The notes under the pieces are model-generated. The model was not told where the DNA came from and did no database searches. It was given only the letters and a program-made list of their open reading frames with translations. Positions 49,102 to 57,222 of a stretch of DNA of 64,000 nt are shown here, piece after piece. The stretch is taken from contig NZ_LMPQ01000012.1 of assembly GCF_001423905.1 (NCBI RefSeq), positions 243,398-307,397 of the forward strand, in the 5' to 3' direction. This stretch comes from Frigoribacterium sp. Leaf186 (lineage in GTDB: Bacteria; Actinomycetota; Actinomycetes; Actinomycetales; Microbacteriaceae). The number at the start of each line of letters is the position of its first letter. Position 1 is the first letter of the stretch. A program made the position numbers and the translations under genes.

Positions 49102-50784
49102 TCAGCGCTCGGCGAGCGAGTCGCGCACCTTGCGCCGCAGCACCTTGCCGATCAGCGACTTGGGCAGGTCGTCGACGACGACGATGCGTCGCGGCACCTT
49201 GTACGGCGTGAGGTGCCCGCGGGCGAACGTGCGCAGGGCCGCGACGTCCACGTGGGCGCCGGGCTTCGTGACGATCGCGGCGGCCACCTGCTCGCCGCCG
49301 GGGGTGGGCAGTCCGACGACGGCCGCCTCGGCCACGCCCTCGAACCGGGTGAGCACCTCTTCGACCTCGGACGGCGAGACGTTGAACCCGCCGGTGATGA
49401 TCAGCTCTTTGATGCGGTCGACGATGCGCACGAAGCCGTCGTCGTCGATCGTCACGATGTCCCCGGTGCGGAACCAGTCGCCGTCGACGAAGACCTCGCC
49501 CGACTCCTTGGGCTTGCGGTAGTAGCCGCTGAAGACCTGGGGGCCCCGCACGATCAGTTCGCCGCGCTCGCCGGCGGGCACGTCGACCGTGGGGTTCTCG
49601 GGGTCGACGACCCTCACCTCGGTGCCCGGCAGGGGCAGTCCGACCGTGCCGGCGCGCCGCGTGGGCCCGACGGGGTTCGCCATCAGCACGGGTGAGCACT
49701 CCGAGAGCCCGTAGCCCTCGACGAGCCATCCGCCGGACTCGGCCTCCCACGGCTCGACGACGTCGGCCGAGAGCGGCATCGCCCCCGAGATGGCGACGTC
49801 GACGCCCTTCAGCGAGACCCCGGCGTCGTCGGCGGCCTTCTGCAGGCGGGCGTAGATCGGCGGCACGGCGGGCAGGAAGGTCGGCGGGTGCTTCTTCATC
49901 ACCTTGAGCACCAGGGCCGGGTCGAAGGCCGGGAACAGCACGAGGCGCGCCCCCATGCTCATGGCGAAGGTGAGGCAGAGCGTGAGGCCGTAGGCGTGGA
50001 ACATCGGCAGCACCGCGTAGACGACGCAGGTGCCGCGCTCGATGGTGGGCACCCAGGCCTGCGCCTGGGCCGCGTTCGCGAGCAGGTTGTGGTGCGTCAG
50101 CTGCGCGCCCTTGGGCGTGCCCGTCGTTCCGCTCGTGTACTGGATGACCGCGAGGTCGTCGGTGGCCGGCCGGGGGTGCTTCGCCTTGATGCGCGACGAG
50201 CCGACGACCTTCTCCCACGGGGTGGTGCCCGACACGGTGGTCGTCAGCCGGTCGCGCGACTCGCGGGCCTTCTTGATCGGCAGGGCGAGGGCCGCGCGCG
50301 TGGCGAACGGCATGGCCCGGGTGACGTCGACCGAGACCAGGTGCTCGACGGCGACGTCGGCCGGGAACGCCTGGATCGTCTCGACCACCTTGTTCCAGGC
50401 GATGGCGACCTTGGCGCCGTGGTCCTCGAACTGGTGGCGCAGCTCGCGCGGCGTGTAGAGCGGGTTGTGCTCGACGACGATCGCCCCGAGGCGCAGCACC
50501 GCGTAGAAGGCGACGACGTGCTGCGGGCCGTTCGGCAGCACGATGGCGACGGTGTCGCCGTGCCCGACGCCGAGCTTGCGGAGGCCCTCGGCCGCCCGTG
50601 AGATCTGGTCGACGAGCTCGGAGTACGTCGTGGTCGACCCGAAGAACTCGAGCGCCACCGCCTTCGGGTACCGCGCCGCGGAGGCCTCGACCAGGTCGAG
50701 CAGCGAGCCGTCGACCGGTTCGAGGTCGTGCGGCACGCCGGGTGCGTAGGAGTCGAGCCAGGGACGAGCGCTGTCGGTGGTCAC
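49102..50784 (-). CDS. Long-chain fatty acid-CoA ligase (AMP-binding, FadD-like)
   Basis: This 560-residue ANL-superfamily enzyme has the P-loop YTSGTTGTPKGA, LPMFHAYGLTLCL, VEGYGLSECSPV, GWFRTGDI-type DWFRTGDIVTIDDDG, IKELIITGGFNVSPSEVE and the catalytic Lys in SLIGKVLRRKVRD. It activates carboxylic acids to acyl-CoA through an acyl-AMP. The GTG start at 50784 has TAGAGT six bases upstream. A close paralog lies at 53531, the two sharing long identical stretches around KHPPTFLPAVPPIY and ALRTF/ASRGQL regions. Confidence 0.92.
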   Translation of the reverse strand: MTTDSARPWLDSYAPGVPHDLEPVDGSLLDLVEASAARYPKAVALEFFGSTTTYSELVDQISRAAEGLRKLGVGHGDTVAIVLPNGPQHVVAFYAVLRLGAIVVEHNPLYTPRELRHQFEDHGAKVAIAWNKVVETIQAFPADVAVEHLVSVDVTRAMPFATRAALALPIKKARESRDRLTTTVSGTTPWEKVVGSSRIKAKHPRPATDDLAVIQYTSGTTGTPKGAQLTHHNLLANAAQAQAWVPTIERGTCVVYAVLPMFHAYGLTLCLTFAMSMGARLVLFPAFDPALVLKVMKKHPPTFLPAVPPIYARLQKAADDAGVSLKGVDVAISGAMPLSADVVEPWEAESGGWLVEGYGLSECSPVLMANPVGPTRRAGTVGLPLPGTEVRVVDPENPTVDVPAGERGELIVRGPQVFSGYYRKPKESGEVFVDGDWFRTGDIVTIDDDGFVRIVDRIKELIITGGFNVSPSEVEEVLTRFEGVAEAAVVGLPTPGGEQVAAAIVTKPGAHVDVAALRTFARGHLTPYKVPRRIVVVDDLPKSLIGKVLRRKVRDSLAER

Positions 50785-50790
50785 CGGGCC

Positions 50791-50796
50791 ACTCTA
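50791..50796 (-). promoter_or_regulatory. -10 element of the first acyl-CoA ligase (leaderless)
   Basis: TAGAGT on the minus strand ends exactly six bases before the GTG start. Confidence 0.55.
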
Positions 50797-50908
50797 TCGA
50801 CCCGCCGGGCGTACCCCGTCGGCTCGATGCGGGCTGGCAACCTGACCTCGTCCCGGGAGGCGCGGCGCAGCATGGTCCTCGACATCACGAAGAGAGGAAC
50901 GACACATC

Positions 50909-51727
50909 GTGAGCAAGGTCTGGTTCATCACCGGTGCATCCAAGGGCTTCGGCCGCGAGTGGGCCGAGGCGGCCCTCGAGCGCGGCGACAAGGTCGCGGG
51001 CACCGCACGGAAGATCGACGACGTCACGCCCCTGGTGGACGCGTACGGCGACGCCTTCCTGCCCCTCCAGCTCGACGTCAACGACCGCGAGGCCGACGTC
51101 GCGGCGGTGAGGCGGGCCGCCGAGCACTTCGGCCGCCTGGACGTCGTCATCAACAACGCCGGCTTCGGCCACTTCGGCATGATCGAGGAGATCACCGAGG
51201 ACGAGGCCCGCGCGCAGATCGAGACGAACCTGTTCGGCGCCCTCTGGGTGACGCAGGCCGCCCTGCCGATCATGCGCGAGCAAGGTTCGGGTCACATCGT
51301 CCAGGTGTCGAGCATCGGCGGCATCAGTGCCTTCCCGACGGTCGGCATCTACCACGCGTCGAAGTGGGGGCTCGAGGGCTTCAGCCAGTCGCTCGCGCAA
51401 GAGGTCGCCGGCTTCGGCATCAAGGTGACCCTCGTCGAGCCCGGCGGCTTCTCGACCGACTGGTCGGGGCCTTCCGCCTCGCGCAGCGACGAGCTCGAGG
51501 CCTACGCCGAGGTGCGCGAGGCCGCGTCGAAGCGCCCGTCGGCCGCCGACCCGGGCGACCCGACGGCCACCCGCGGGGCGATCCTCAAGGTCGTCGACGC
51601 CGACGAGCCGCCGCTGCGCATCTTCTTCGGCAAGGCACCGCTCGAGATCGCGACGAAGGACTACGAGTCGCGTCTCGCCACCTGGAACGAGTGGCAGCCC
51701 GTCTCGATCGAGGCGCACGGGAACTGA
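50909..51727 (+). CDS. Short-chain dehydrogenase/reductase
   Basis: This 272-residue classical SDR has the cofactor site TGASKGFGREWAEAAL, NNAGFGHFG, Ser in VSSIGGISAF and the Tyr-Lys pair in YHASKWGLEGF. The C-terminus (residues 185-272) is typical of oxidoreductases acting on small ketones or alcohols; the substrate is unknown. The GTG start follows AAGAGAGGAACG. A strong terminator hairpin lies 18 bases after its stop. Confidence 0.92.
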   Translation: MSKVWFITGASKGFGREWAEAALERGDKVAGTARKIDDVTPLVDAYGDAFLPLQLDVNDREADVAAVRRAAEHFGRLDVVINNAGFGHFGMIEEITEDEARAQIETNLFGALWVTQAALPIMREQGSGHIVQVSSIGGISAFPTVGIYHASKWGLEGFSQSLAQEVAGFGIKVTLVEPGGFSTDWSGPSASRSDELEAYAEVREAASKRPSAADPGDPTATRGAILKVVDADEPPLRIFFGKAPLEIATKDYESRLATWNEWQPVSIEAHGN

Positions 51728-51745
51728 CGCCGGCCCACGGAACGC

Positions 51746-51791
51746 ACGCCGCGCCTCCTGCCCCCGCCCCGGGGCGCAGGAGGCGCGGCGT
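51746..51791 (+). terminator. Strong hairpin built from two GCGCCTCC elements
   Basis: ACGCCGCGCCTCCTGC (51746-51761) pairs perfectly with 51776-51791 around a 14-base GC-rich loop, 18 bases after the SDR stop. Both arms contain the dispersed GCGCCTCC motif. Confidence 0.8.
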
Positions 51792-51845
51792 CCGTCCGTC
51801 AGGACGGCCTGCCCCGCCTGCCGCGAGCGTCCAGCTTCCGCGGCG

Positions 51846-51851
51846 CATGAT
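51846..51851 (+). promoter_or_regulatory. -10 element of the MpaB-like gene (leaderless)
   Basis: CATGAT ends exactly six bases before the ATG at 51858. Confidence 0.5.
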
Positions 51852-51857
51852 CGAGTC

Positions 51858-52775
51858 ATGCCCGCTCTGACCGAACCGCTCCGCGCCCGCCTGCAGTACA
51901 CCTTCAACGGGCAGTACACGGGCACGCCCGAGTGGGTCACCGACCTCGAGAAGGGCGACGACGAGGGGTTCTTCCTGCCCGGGTCGGCGGTCTGGGCCGT
52001 CCACGGCGCCATGTCGACGATCCCGGCCGGGGTCCGCGCCCTGCTGGTGCAGGCCTTGCACCCGGGAGCCCTCGCCGGCGTCCACGACCACTCGCGCTTC
52101 CGCGAGGACCCGCTCGGACGCCTGGCCGGCACGATCCGCTGGATCTACACCGTCTCGTACGGCAGCCGCGAGGCCGCCACCCACGCGTCGAACTGGGTGT
52201 CACGCCTGCACACCAAGGTGGTCGGCAGCTACGACGACCGGAACGGCGTGAGCCACGACTACGCCGCGAACGACCCCGAGCTGCTCAGCTGGGTGCACAT
52301 GGCGTTCGCCGACTCCTTCTTGGCCGCCTACCTCGAGTGGGGTCGCGAGCCCGTCCCCGGCGGGCCCGACGCGTACGTCCGCGAATGGGCGACGGCCGGC
52401 GAGCTGATGGGCGTGCCGAACCCGCCGCGCAGCGTCGCCGAGATGCAGCAGCAGCTCATGGACTTCGACCACCGGGGCGTGCTCGAACGCACGGCCCGCA
52501 CCGACGACGTCGTGAAGTTCATCAAGCGACCGCCGCTCTTCCCCGCGCTGAAGGTCGGCTACCCGGTGCTGTTCAACGGCGCCGTCGGCACCCTGCAGCC
52601 GCGCTTCCGCGAGCTGCTCGGCCTGCGGGCGCCGCACGTGGGGCCGATCGACCTGCCGACCCGCGCGCCCGCCCAGGCCATGCTCGCCGGCGTCGGGGGA
52701 GTCCTCGGCAAGCGTCCGGTCGCCGAGGAGCACGCCCTCGCCCGGCTCGACCGGATCGGCTGGACGGCGGCGTGA
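51858..52775 (+). CDS. Oxygenase MpaB-like (DUF2236) family protein
   Basis: This 305-residue protein matches the DUF2236/latex-clearing-protein-like family. The conserved helix has LLVQALHPGALAGVHDHSRFREDPLGRL, where histidines may bind heme or iron, followed by TIRWIYTVSYGS, the family's region around WVHMAFADSFLAAYLEWG, and FDHRGVLERTA. Members include the mycophenolate oxygenase MpaB and rubber oxygenase Lcp; most are untested. It may oxidise a lipid or terpenoid. Confidence 0.85.
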   Translation: MPALTEPLRARLQYTFNGQYTGTPEWVTDLEKGDDEGFFLPGSAVWAVHGAMSTIPAGVRALLVQALHPGALAGVHDHSRFREDPLGRLAGTIRWIYTVSYGSREAATHASNWVSRLHTKVVGSYDDRNGVSHDYAANDPELLSWVHMAFADSFLAAYLEWGREPVPGGPDAYVREWATAGELMGVPNPPRSVAEMQQQLMDFDHRGVLERTARTDDVVKFIKRPPLFPALKVGYPVLFNGAVGTLQPRFRELLGLRAPHVGPIDLPTRAPAQAMLAGVGGVLGKRPVAEEHALARLDRIGWTAA

Positions 52776-52837
52776 CACTCGCGCGGCGGGGTCGCACGGC
52801 CCCCTGACCGGGGAGGGCGGGGGCGCGCACCCGCTGG

Positions 52838-52843
52838 CAGGAT
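52838..52843 (+). promoter_or_regulatory. -10 element of lepB (leaderless)
   Basis: CAGGAT ends exactly six bases before the GTG at 52850. Confidence 0.5.
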
Positions 52844-52849
52844 GAGCCG

Positions 52850-53485
52850 GTGACCGCAGCCCGCCCCCTCGCCGACGAGACCGACGACGGCGACGCGACC
52901 CGCGCCTCCTCGGCCCGGGCGACGAGACGGTGGCTGCTCGAACTGCTGGCGATCGTGCTCGTCGGGCTGCTGTTGTCGTGGGGCGTGCGCGCGTTCCTGG
53001 TGCGCAGCTTCTCGATCCCGTCGGGGTCGATGGAGCAGACGCTGATGATCGGCGACCGCATCCTCGTGAACGAGCTCGCGCCGCGCGTCCTGCCGCTGCA
53101 CCGGGGCGACGTCGTCGTCTTCGTGGACCCGGGCGGGTGGCTCGGCTACGGCGACGCCGCCGGTCAGGACCTCGTCAAGCGCGTCATCGGGCTGCCCGGT
53201 GACCACGTCAGCTGCTGCGACGCCGACGGCCACGTGCTCGTCAACGGCGAACCGCTCGACGAGCCGTACCTCACGCTCGTCGACGGCGGCCCCCGGGCCT
53301 CGGCCACCGACTTCGACGTGACGGTGCCCGAGGGGGCGCTCTGGGTGCTCGGCGACAACCGCGACCGGTCGGCCGACTCGCGCGCCCACCAGACCGGACC
53401 CTACGAGGGCTTCGTACCCGTGGACGACGTCATCGGACGCGCGTTCGTCGTCGCCTGGCCGATCGACCGGTGGCAACGCCTCTGA
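52850..53485 (+). CDS. lepB: Signal peptidase I
   Basis: This 211-residue membrane protease has one N-terminal helix (WLLELLAIVLVGLLLSWGV, about 26-44), the catalytic Ser in SIPSGSMEQTL (about 61) and the Lys in DLVKRVIGLPGD (about 109), then DLTV-type box VPEGALWVLGDNRDRSADSRAHQ. It removes signal peptides on the outer face. The start is the GTG at 52850. A copy of ACCCGCGCCTCC lies in the disordered N-terminal coding part. Confidence 0.94.
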   Translation: MTAARPLADETDDGDATRASSARATRRWLLELLAIVLVGLLLSWGVRAFLVRSFSIPSGSMEQTLMIGDRILVNELAPRVLPLHRGDVVVFVDPGGWLGYGDAAGQDLVKRVIGLPGDHVSCCDADGHVLVNGEPLDEPYLTLVDGGPRASATDFDVTVPEGALWVLGDNRDRSADSRAHQTGPYEGFVPVDDVIGRAFVVAWPIDRWQRL

Positions 53486-53530
53486 CGCGGACGCCACGCC
53501 GGGCCGACCGACCGACCCCCCGGGCCGGGC

Positions 53531-55225
53531 TCAGCCTGCGGCGATGAGACGGTCACGCACCTCGCGGCGCAGCACCTTGCCGATCAGCGACTTCGGCAGC
53601 TCGTCGAGCTGCACGACCCGGCGCGGCACCTTGTAGGCGGCGAGCTGCCCGCGCGAGGCGTCGCGGATCGCCTCGGAGTCGAACCTCGCGCCCGGTTCGA
53701 GCACGATGGCCGCCACGACGTCCTCGCCGCCGCCCGAGCGGGGCAGGCCGACGACGGCCACCTCGGCCACGCCGGGGGCGTTCCGCACGGCCTCCTCGAC
53801 CTCGGACGGTGCGACGTTGAAGCCGCCGGTGACGATGAGCTCCTTGATGCGGTCGACGATCGTGACGTAGCCGTCGGCGCTCATGGTGACGATGTCGCCC
53901 GTGCGGAACCAGCCCCCCTCGAGGAAGGCGTCGGCGGTCTCGTCGGGGCGGTTCCAGTAGCCACGGAACACCTGCGGCCCGCGCAGCAGCAACTCGCCCG
54001 CGGCGCCGGCGACGACCGGGCGACCCGGGTCGGGGTCGTCGCGGTCGACGACCATGGCCTCGGTCGACGGGAACGGCACGCCCACCGTGCCGACGCGTCG
54101 GGTCGGGCCGATCGGGTTGCCGAGCGCCACCGGCGAGGTCTCGGTCAGCCCGAAGCCCTCGACGAGCAGTCCGCCCGTCACGCCCTCCCAGGCCTGGACG
54201 ACCGCGGTGGGCAGGTTCATGGCGCCCGAGATGGCGAAGCGGGCGCTCGAGAGGTCGACGCCGCGCTCGCGAGCCGCGTCGGCCAGGCGTTGGTAGATCG
54301 GCGGCACCGCCGGCAGGAAGGTCGGCGGGTGCTTCTTCGCCGCCTTGAGCACGAGGTCGACGTCGAACTTCGGGAACAGCACCAGGCGCGCCCCGATGCT
54401 CATCGCGAAGGTCAGGCAGAGGGTCAGGCCGTAGGCGTGGAAGAACGGCAGCACCCCGTAGACGGTCTCGTCGCCGTCGACGAGGCCCGGCACCCAGGCA
54501 CGCCCCTGGGCCGCGTTGCTGCGCAGGTTGCGGTGCGTGAGGATCGCGCCCTTCGGAGAGCCGGTCGTGCCGCTCGTGTACTGCAGCAGGGCGATGTCGT
54601 CGACGTCGGGGCGGGGGTGCTTCTTCCGCAGCGGACGGTTGGCCAGCAGGCCCTGCCACGTCACGTCGCCCTCGGCGCCGTCGGTGAGGGCGGCGCGGCT
54701 CTTCTTCGCCGCGGGCACGGGCAGCTTGAGGGCCAGGCGGGTGGCGAGCGGCATGCCCTTGGTCACGTCGACCGAGACGACGGTCGAGAAGCCGATGTCG
54801 GCAGGCAGGGCGCGCAGGCGGTCGACGAGCTTGTCCCAGGCGACGGCGATCGTCGCGCCGTGGTCCTCGAAGAGGTGGCGCAGCTCGCGGTCGGTGTAGA
54901 GCGGGTTGTGCTCGACCACGACGGCGCCGAGGCGCAGTACCGCGTAGAACGCCACCACGTGCTGCGGGCTGTTGGGCAGGATCAGCGCGACCCGGTCGCC
55001 GCGACCCACGCCGAGCCTCCTGAGCCCTTCGGCCGCGCGGGCGACCTGGTCGCCCAGGTCGCGGTAGCTGGTCTCGCGCCCGAAGAACTCGAGGGCCGGC
55101 TTCTGCCGGTACGTCGACACGGCGTCGTCGATCAGGTCGACGAGGCTGCCGGTGAGGGGCTCGATGTCGGCGGGGACGTCGGGGGCGTAGCTGTGCAGCC
55201 ACGGGCGGGCGATCGGGTCGGTCAT
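53531..55225 (-). CDS. Long-chain fatty acid-CoA ligase (FadD-like), second copy
   Basis: This 564-residue paralog of the enzyme at 49102 has YTSGTTGSPKGA, VLPFFHAYGLTLCL, LVEGFGLTETSPV, GWFRTGDIVTMSADG, IKELIVTGGFNVAPSEVE and the Lys in SLIGKVLRREVRD. Motifs are intact, so both copies should be active. The ATG at 55223-55225 has CACAGT six bases upstream. The two ligases are about 2.7 kb apart, on the same strand, with three oppositely oriented genes between them. They could differ in chain length or regulation. Confidence 0.92.
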   Translation of the reverse strand: MTDPIARPWLHSYAPDVPADIEPLTGSLVDLIDDAVSTYRQKPALEFFGRETSYRDLGDQVARAAEGLRRLGVGRGDRVALILPNSPQHVVAFYAVLRLGAVVVEHNPLYTDRELRHLFEDHGATIAVAWDKLVDRLRALPADIGFSTVVSVDVTKGMPLATRLALKLPVPAAKKSRAALTDGAEGDVTWQGLLANRPLRKKHPRPDVDDIALLQYTSGTTGSPKGAILTHRNLRSNAAQGRAWVPGLVDGDETVYGVLPFFHAYGLTLCLTFAMSIGARLVLFPKFDVDLVLKAAKKHPPTFLPAVPPIYQRLADAARERGVDLSSARFAISGAMNLPTAVVQAWEGVTGGLLVEGFGLTETSPVALGNPIGPTRRVGTVGVPFPSTEAMVVDRDDPDPGRPVVAGAAGELLLRGPQVFRGYWNRPDETADAFLEGGWFRTGDIVTMSADGYVTIVDRIKELIVTGGFNVAPSEVEEAVRNAPGVAEVAVVGLPRSGGGEDVVAAIVLEPGARFDSEAIRDASRGQLAAYKVPRRVVQLDELPKSLIGKVLRREVRDRLIAAG

Positions 55226-55231
55226 GGCACC

Positions 55232-55237
55232 ACTGTG
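55232..55237 (-). promoter_or_regulatory. -10 element of the second acyl-CoA ligase (leaderless)
   Basis: CACAGT on the minus strand ends exactly six bases before the ATG. Confidence 0.45.
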
Positions 55238-55311
55238 GCAGGGCAGGGTGATGAACCCCCGGGAGGCGCGGGTGACGTCGTCGACGCGCCGCACGCCGCC
55301 TGCCGGACGGC

Positions 55312-55869
55312 TCAGCGGGCGTCGCGCCCGGTGAGCGCGAGCAGTCGGATGCGGAGCGGCGCGTCGTCGTCGACCGGGACCGGCGAGGCGAACAGCCCCG
55401 AGGCCTCGAGGGCGTCCTTCTGCGGCGCGAAGACGCCCCAGACGGCCTCGACGAGGTCGTCGTCGAGCTCTTCGTCGGTGCCGACGGCCCGCGCGAGGTC
55501 CCAGGTGTGGATCGTGACGTCGGCGACCTGTTCGGCGAGGTACTCGTGCACCGGAACGACGTCGGCGCTCAACCGCACCTCGGCGTCGGGGTCGGCCTCG
55601 CCCCAGGCGGCGGTGGCGGCGCCCGACCAACGGTGCCAGGCCTCGACCAGGTCGTCGCCGAGGGGCTCGATCGAGTTCTCGGCCTCGGCCGGGTCGCCGC
55701 CCTCGAGCAGCAGGGGCACCCACTGCTGCTCGCGCGTGACGTGGCGCACGAGGTCGCGCACCTTCCACTCGGTGTCGGGCGTCGGGGCGTCCCAGTCGGC
55801 GACGGCCTCGACCCGGCGGGCGAACTCGTCGTGGGCGGTCTTCTGCAGGGTGATCCAGTCGACGGTCAT
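55312..55869 (-). CDS. TIGR03086/maleylpyruvate-isomerase-like metal-binding protein
   Basis: This 185-residue protein has DEFARRVEAVADWDAPTPDTEWKVRDLVRHVTREQQWVP and EQVADVTIHTWDLARAVG, the DinB-like four-helix pattern with metal-binding His residues (one in RHV, one in IHT). Such proteins are common in actinobacteria as thiol-dependent or uncharacterised enzymes of the mycothiol type; the substrate is unknown. The start is the ATG at 55867-55869 with AGGACTC upstream. Confidence 0.85.
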   Translation of the reverse strand: MTVDWITLQKTAHDEFARRVEAVADWDAPTPDTEWKVRDLVRHVTREQQWVPLLLEGGDPAEAENSIEPLGDDLVEAWHRWSGAATAAWGEADPDAEVRLSADVVPVHEYLAEQVADVTIHTWDLARAVGTDEELDDDLVEAVWGVFAPQKDALEASGLFASPVPVDDDAPLRIRLLALTGRDAR

Positions 55870-55972
55870 CGGGAGTCCTCTCGGGTGGGGCGGTGGCTCT
55901 CGGCGTCAACCGCCGTGGTCGGCGCATTGTTCCGCAGGGCGCTGCCCATGATGCCAGGGCGGCCGGTTCGGC

Positions 55973-55978
55973 TAGGGT
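55973..55978 (+). promoter_or_regulatory. -10 element of the DUF6412 gene (leaderless)
   Basis: TAGGGT ends seven bases before the ATG at 55986. Confidence 0.5.
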
Positions 55979-55985
55979 CGTCGGC

Positions 55986-56282
55986 ATGACCCTCGGCCTG
56001 TCGGTGCTCGCGCCCCTCGTGGCGTTCGTCGAGGCCGTCCTGTCGTCCGGCGGGGCCCCGCTGTCCGCGGTCGTGCTCGTCGGCCTGCTCGGCGCCGCGA
56101 CCGCCGTGGTCGCGCTGGGCGTCGCCCGCGTCGTGCTGACCCTCTGCGGGTTGGCCGGGGCGGTGCCCGAGGTGACGCTCCGTGAAGAAGCCGGCACGCG
56201 CCTCCTCGTCTGGCGCCGCGACCCCGACGCCCGCGGGCACGTGCGGTCACGGGCCCCGGGGCGGGCCGTCCCGGCCGCCTGA
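55986..56282 (+). CDS. DUF6412-like small membrane protein
   Basis: This 98-residue protein has two hydrophobic segments (about 3-20 and 27-55) and a basic C-terminus (RLLVWRRDPDARGHVRSRAPGR). It resembles the DUF6412 proteins encoded next to a YidC-like gene in actinobacteria. Two identical 15-bp palindromes separate it from that gene. Function unknown. Confidence 0.75.
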   Translation: MTLGLSVLAPLVAFVEAVLSSGGAPLSAVVLVGLLGAATAVVALGVARVVLTLCGLAGAVPEVTLREEAGTRLLVWRRDPDARGHVRSRAPGRAVPAA

Positions 56283-56296
56283 GCGCACCCGCGCCC

Positions 56297-56329
56297 GCGT
56301 CGATCCGACGCCCCGCGTCGATCCGACGC
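56297..56329. promoter_or_regulatory. Two tandem 15-bp palindromes upstream of the YidC-like gene
   Basis: GCGTCGATCCGACGC occurs at 56297-56311 and again at 56315-56329, 18 bp centre to centre. Each is a perfect dyad (GCGTCG and CGACGC around ATC). They lie 50-82 bases before the YidC-like ATG, a typical place for a dimeric repressor. Confidence 0.65.
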
Positions 56330-56378
56330 CCCTCGGCGGCCAGAAGACACCCACCGTCTCTCTGACCGAGGAGTCCGC

Positions 56379-57131
56379 ATGGACCTGTCCACCCTCCACC
56401 CGATCGCCGTCGTCCTCGACGGTCTGCAATCGCTCGTCACCACCCTCGGCGAGCTCGTCGAACCGGTCGCCGGCGCGTCCGCCGCCGCCCTCGGCGTCGT
56501 GCTGTTCACCCTGCTCGTCCGCCTCGTGCTCGTGCCGGTCGGCGTCTCGCAGGTGCGCGCCGAGATCGCCCGTCGCCGGCTGGCCCCGGCGATCGCCGAC
56601 CTGAACCGGCGCGTCACCGACCCCGAGGCCCGCAGCCGGGCGCTGATGGCGCTCTACGCCTCCGAGAAGGTCTCGCCGCTGGCCGGGTGCCTGCCGACGC
56701 TCGCGCAGGCGCCCGTCCTCACCGCCGTCTACTCGCTGTTCGCCCACTCCGAGATCGCCGGTCACGCCAACGCCCTGTTGTCGCACACCCTCGGCGGCGC
56801 GGCGCTCGGGGCGAACCTGTTCGTCACCCTGGGGGCGGGGCTCGCGGCGATCTGGCCGTACCTGGTGCTGCTCGTGCTGCTCGCGCTCGTCGTCGAGCTG
56901 AGCCGGCGCGCCGCCCTGCGCTTCACGGGCCCCGGGGCGACCCCGACCGCGGGTCGAGGACGAGGGCAGGAGGCGCCGGCCGGCACGGCGGGCATCCTGC
57001 GCTGGTTGCCGTTCGTCAGCGTGCTCTTCGCCGCGTTCGCCCCGCTGGCCGCCGGCCTCTACCTCGTGACGAGCGCGGCCTGGACGCTGGGGGAGCGGGC
57101 GGTGCTGCGCCGGGTGCTCGCGCCCGCTTGA
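56379..57131 (+). CDS. YidC/Oxa1-family membrane protein insertase paralog
   Basis: This 250-residue protein has about five transmembrane segments and the YidC features: FTLLVRLVLVPVGVSQVRAEIARRRLAPAIADLN (with the buried Arg of the hydrophilic groove), a cytoplasmic hairpin, ALYASEKVSPLAGCLPTLAQAPVLTAVYSLF, and a late segment near 207-230. It lacks the large loop and long basic tail of the main housekeeping YidC, so it is probably an accessory insertase. GAGGAG lies before the ATG. It follows the two palindromes and the DUF6412 gene. Confidence 0.88.
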   Translation: MDLSTLHPIAVVLDGLQSLVTTLGELVEPVAGASAAALGVVLFTLLVRLVLVPVGVSQVRAEIARRRLAPAIADLNRRVTDPEARSRALMALYASEKVSPLAGCLPTLAQAPVLTAVYSLFAHSEIAGHANALLSHTLGGAALGANLFVTLGAGLAAIWPYLVLLVLLALVVELSRRAALRFTGPGATPTAGRGRGQEAPAGTAGILRWLPFVSVLFAAFAPLAAGLYLVTSAAWTLGERAVLRRVLAPA

Positions 57132-57168
57132 GCGGCCTGCGGGCGGGGAGCGCGACCGCCGGCACGCG

Positions 57169-57205
57169 GAAGGGCCCGCCCTCGTCGTGCGAGAGCGGGC
57201 CCTTC
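57169..57205. terminator. Hairpin terminator between convergent YidC-like and YceI genes
   Basis: GAAGGGCCCGC (57169-57179) pairs perfectly with 57195-57205 around a 15-base loop. It lies between the stops of the plus-strand and minus-strand genes, so it probably serves both. Confidence 0.75.
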
Positions 57206-57222
57206 GGGGGTGCTGCGGCTGC

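Noticed and set aside
53531-56617. Reading the second acyl-CoA ligase as a 1028-residue protein
   Set aside because: The added N-terminus is Arg/Ser/Thr-rich junk antisense to other genes; the ATG at 55225 has a leaderless -10 signal and matches the start of the paralog at 50784.
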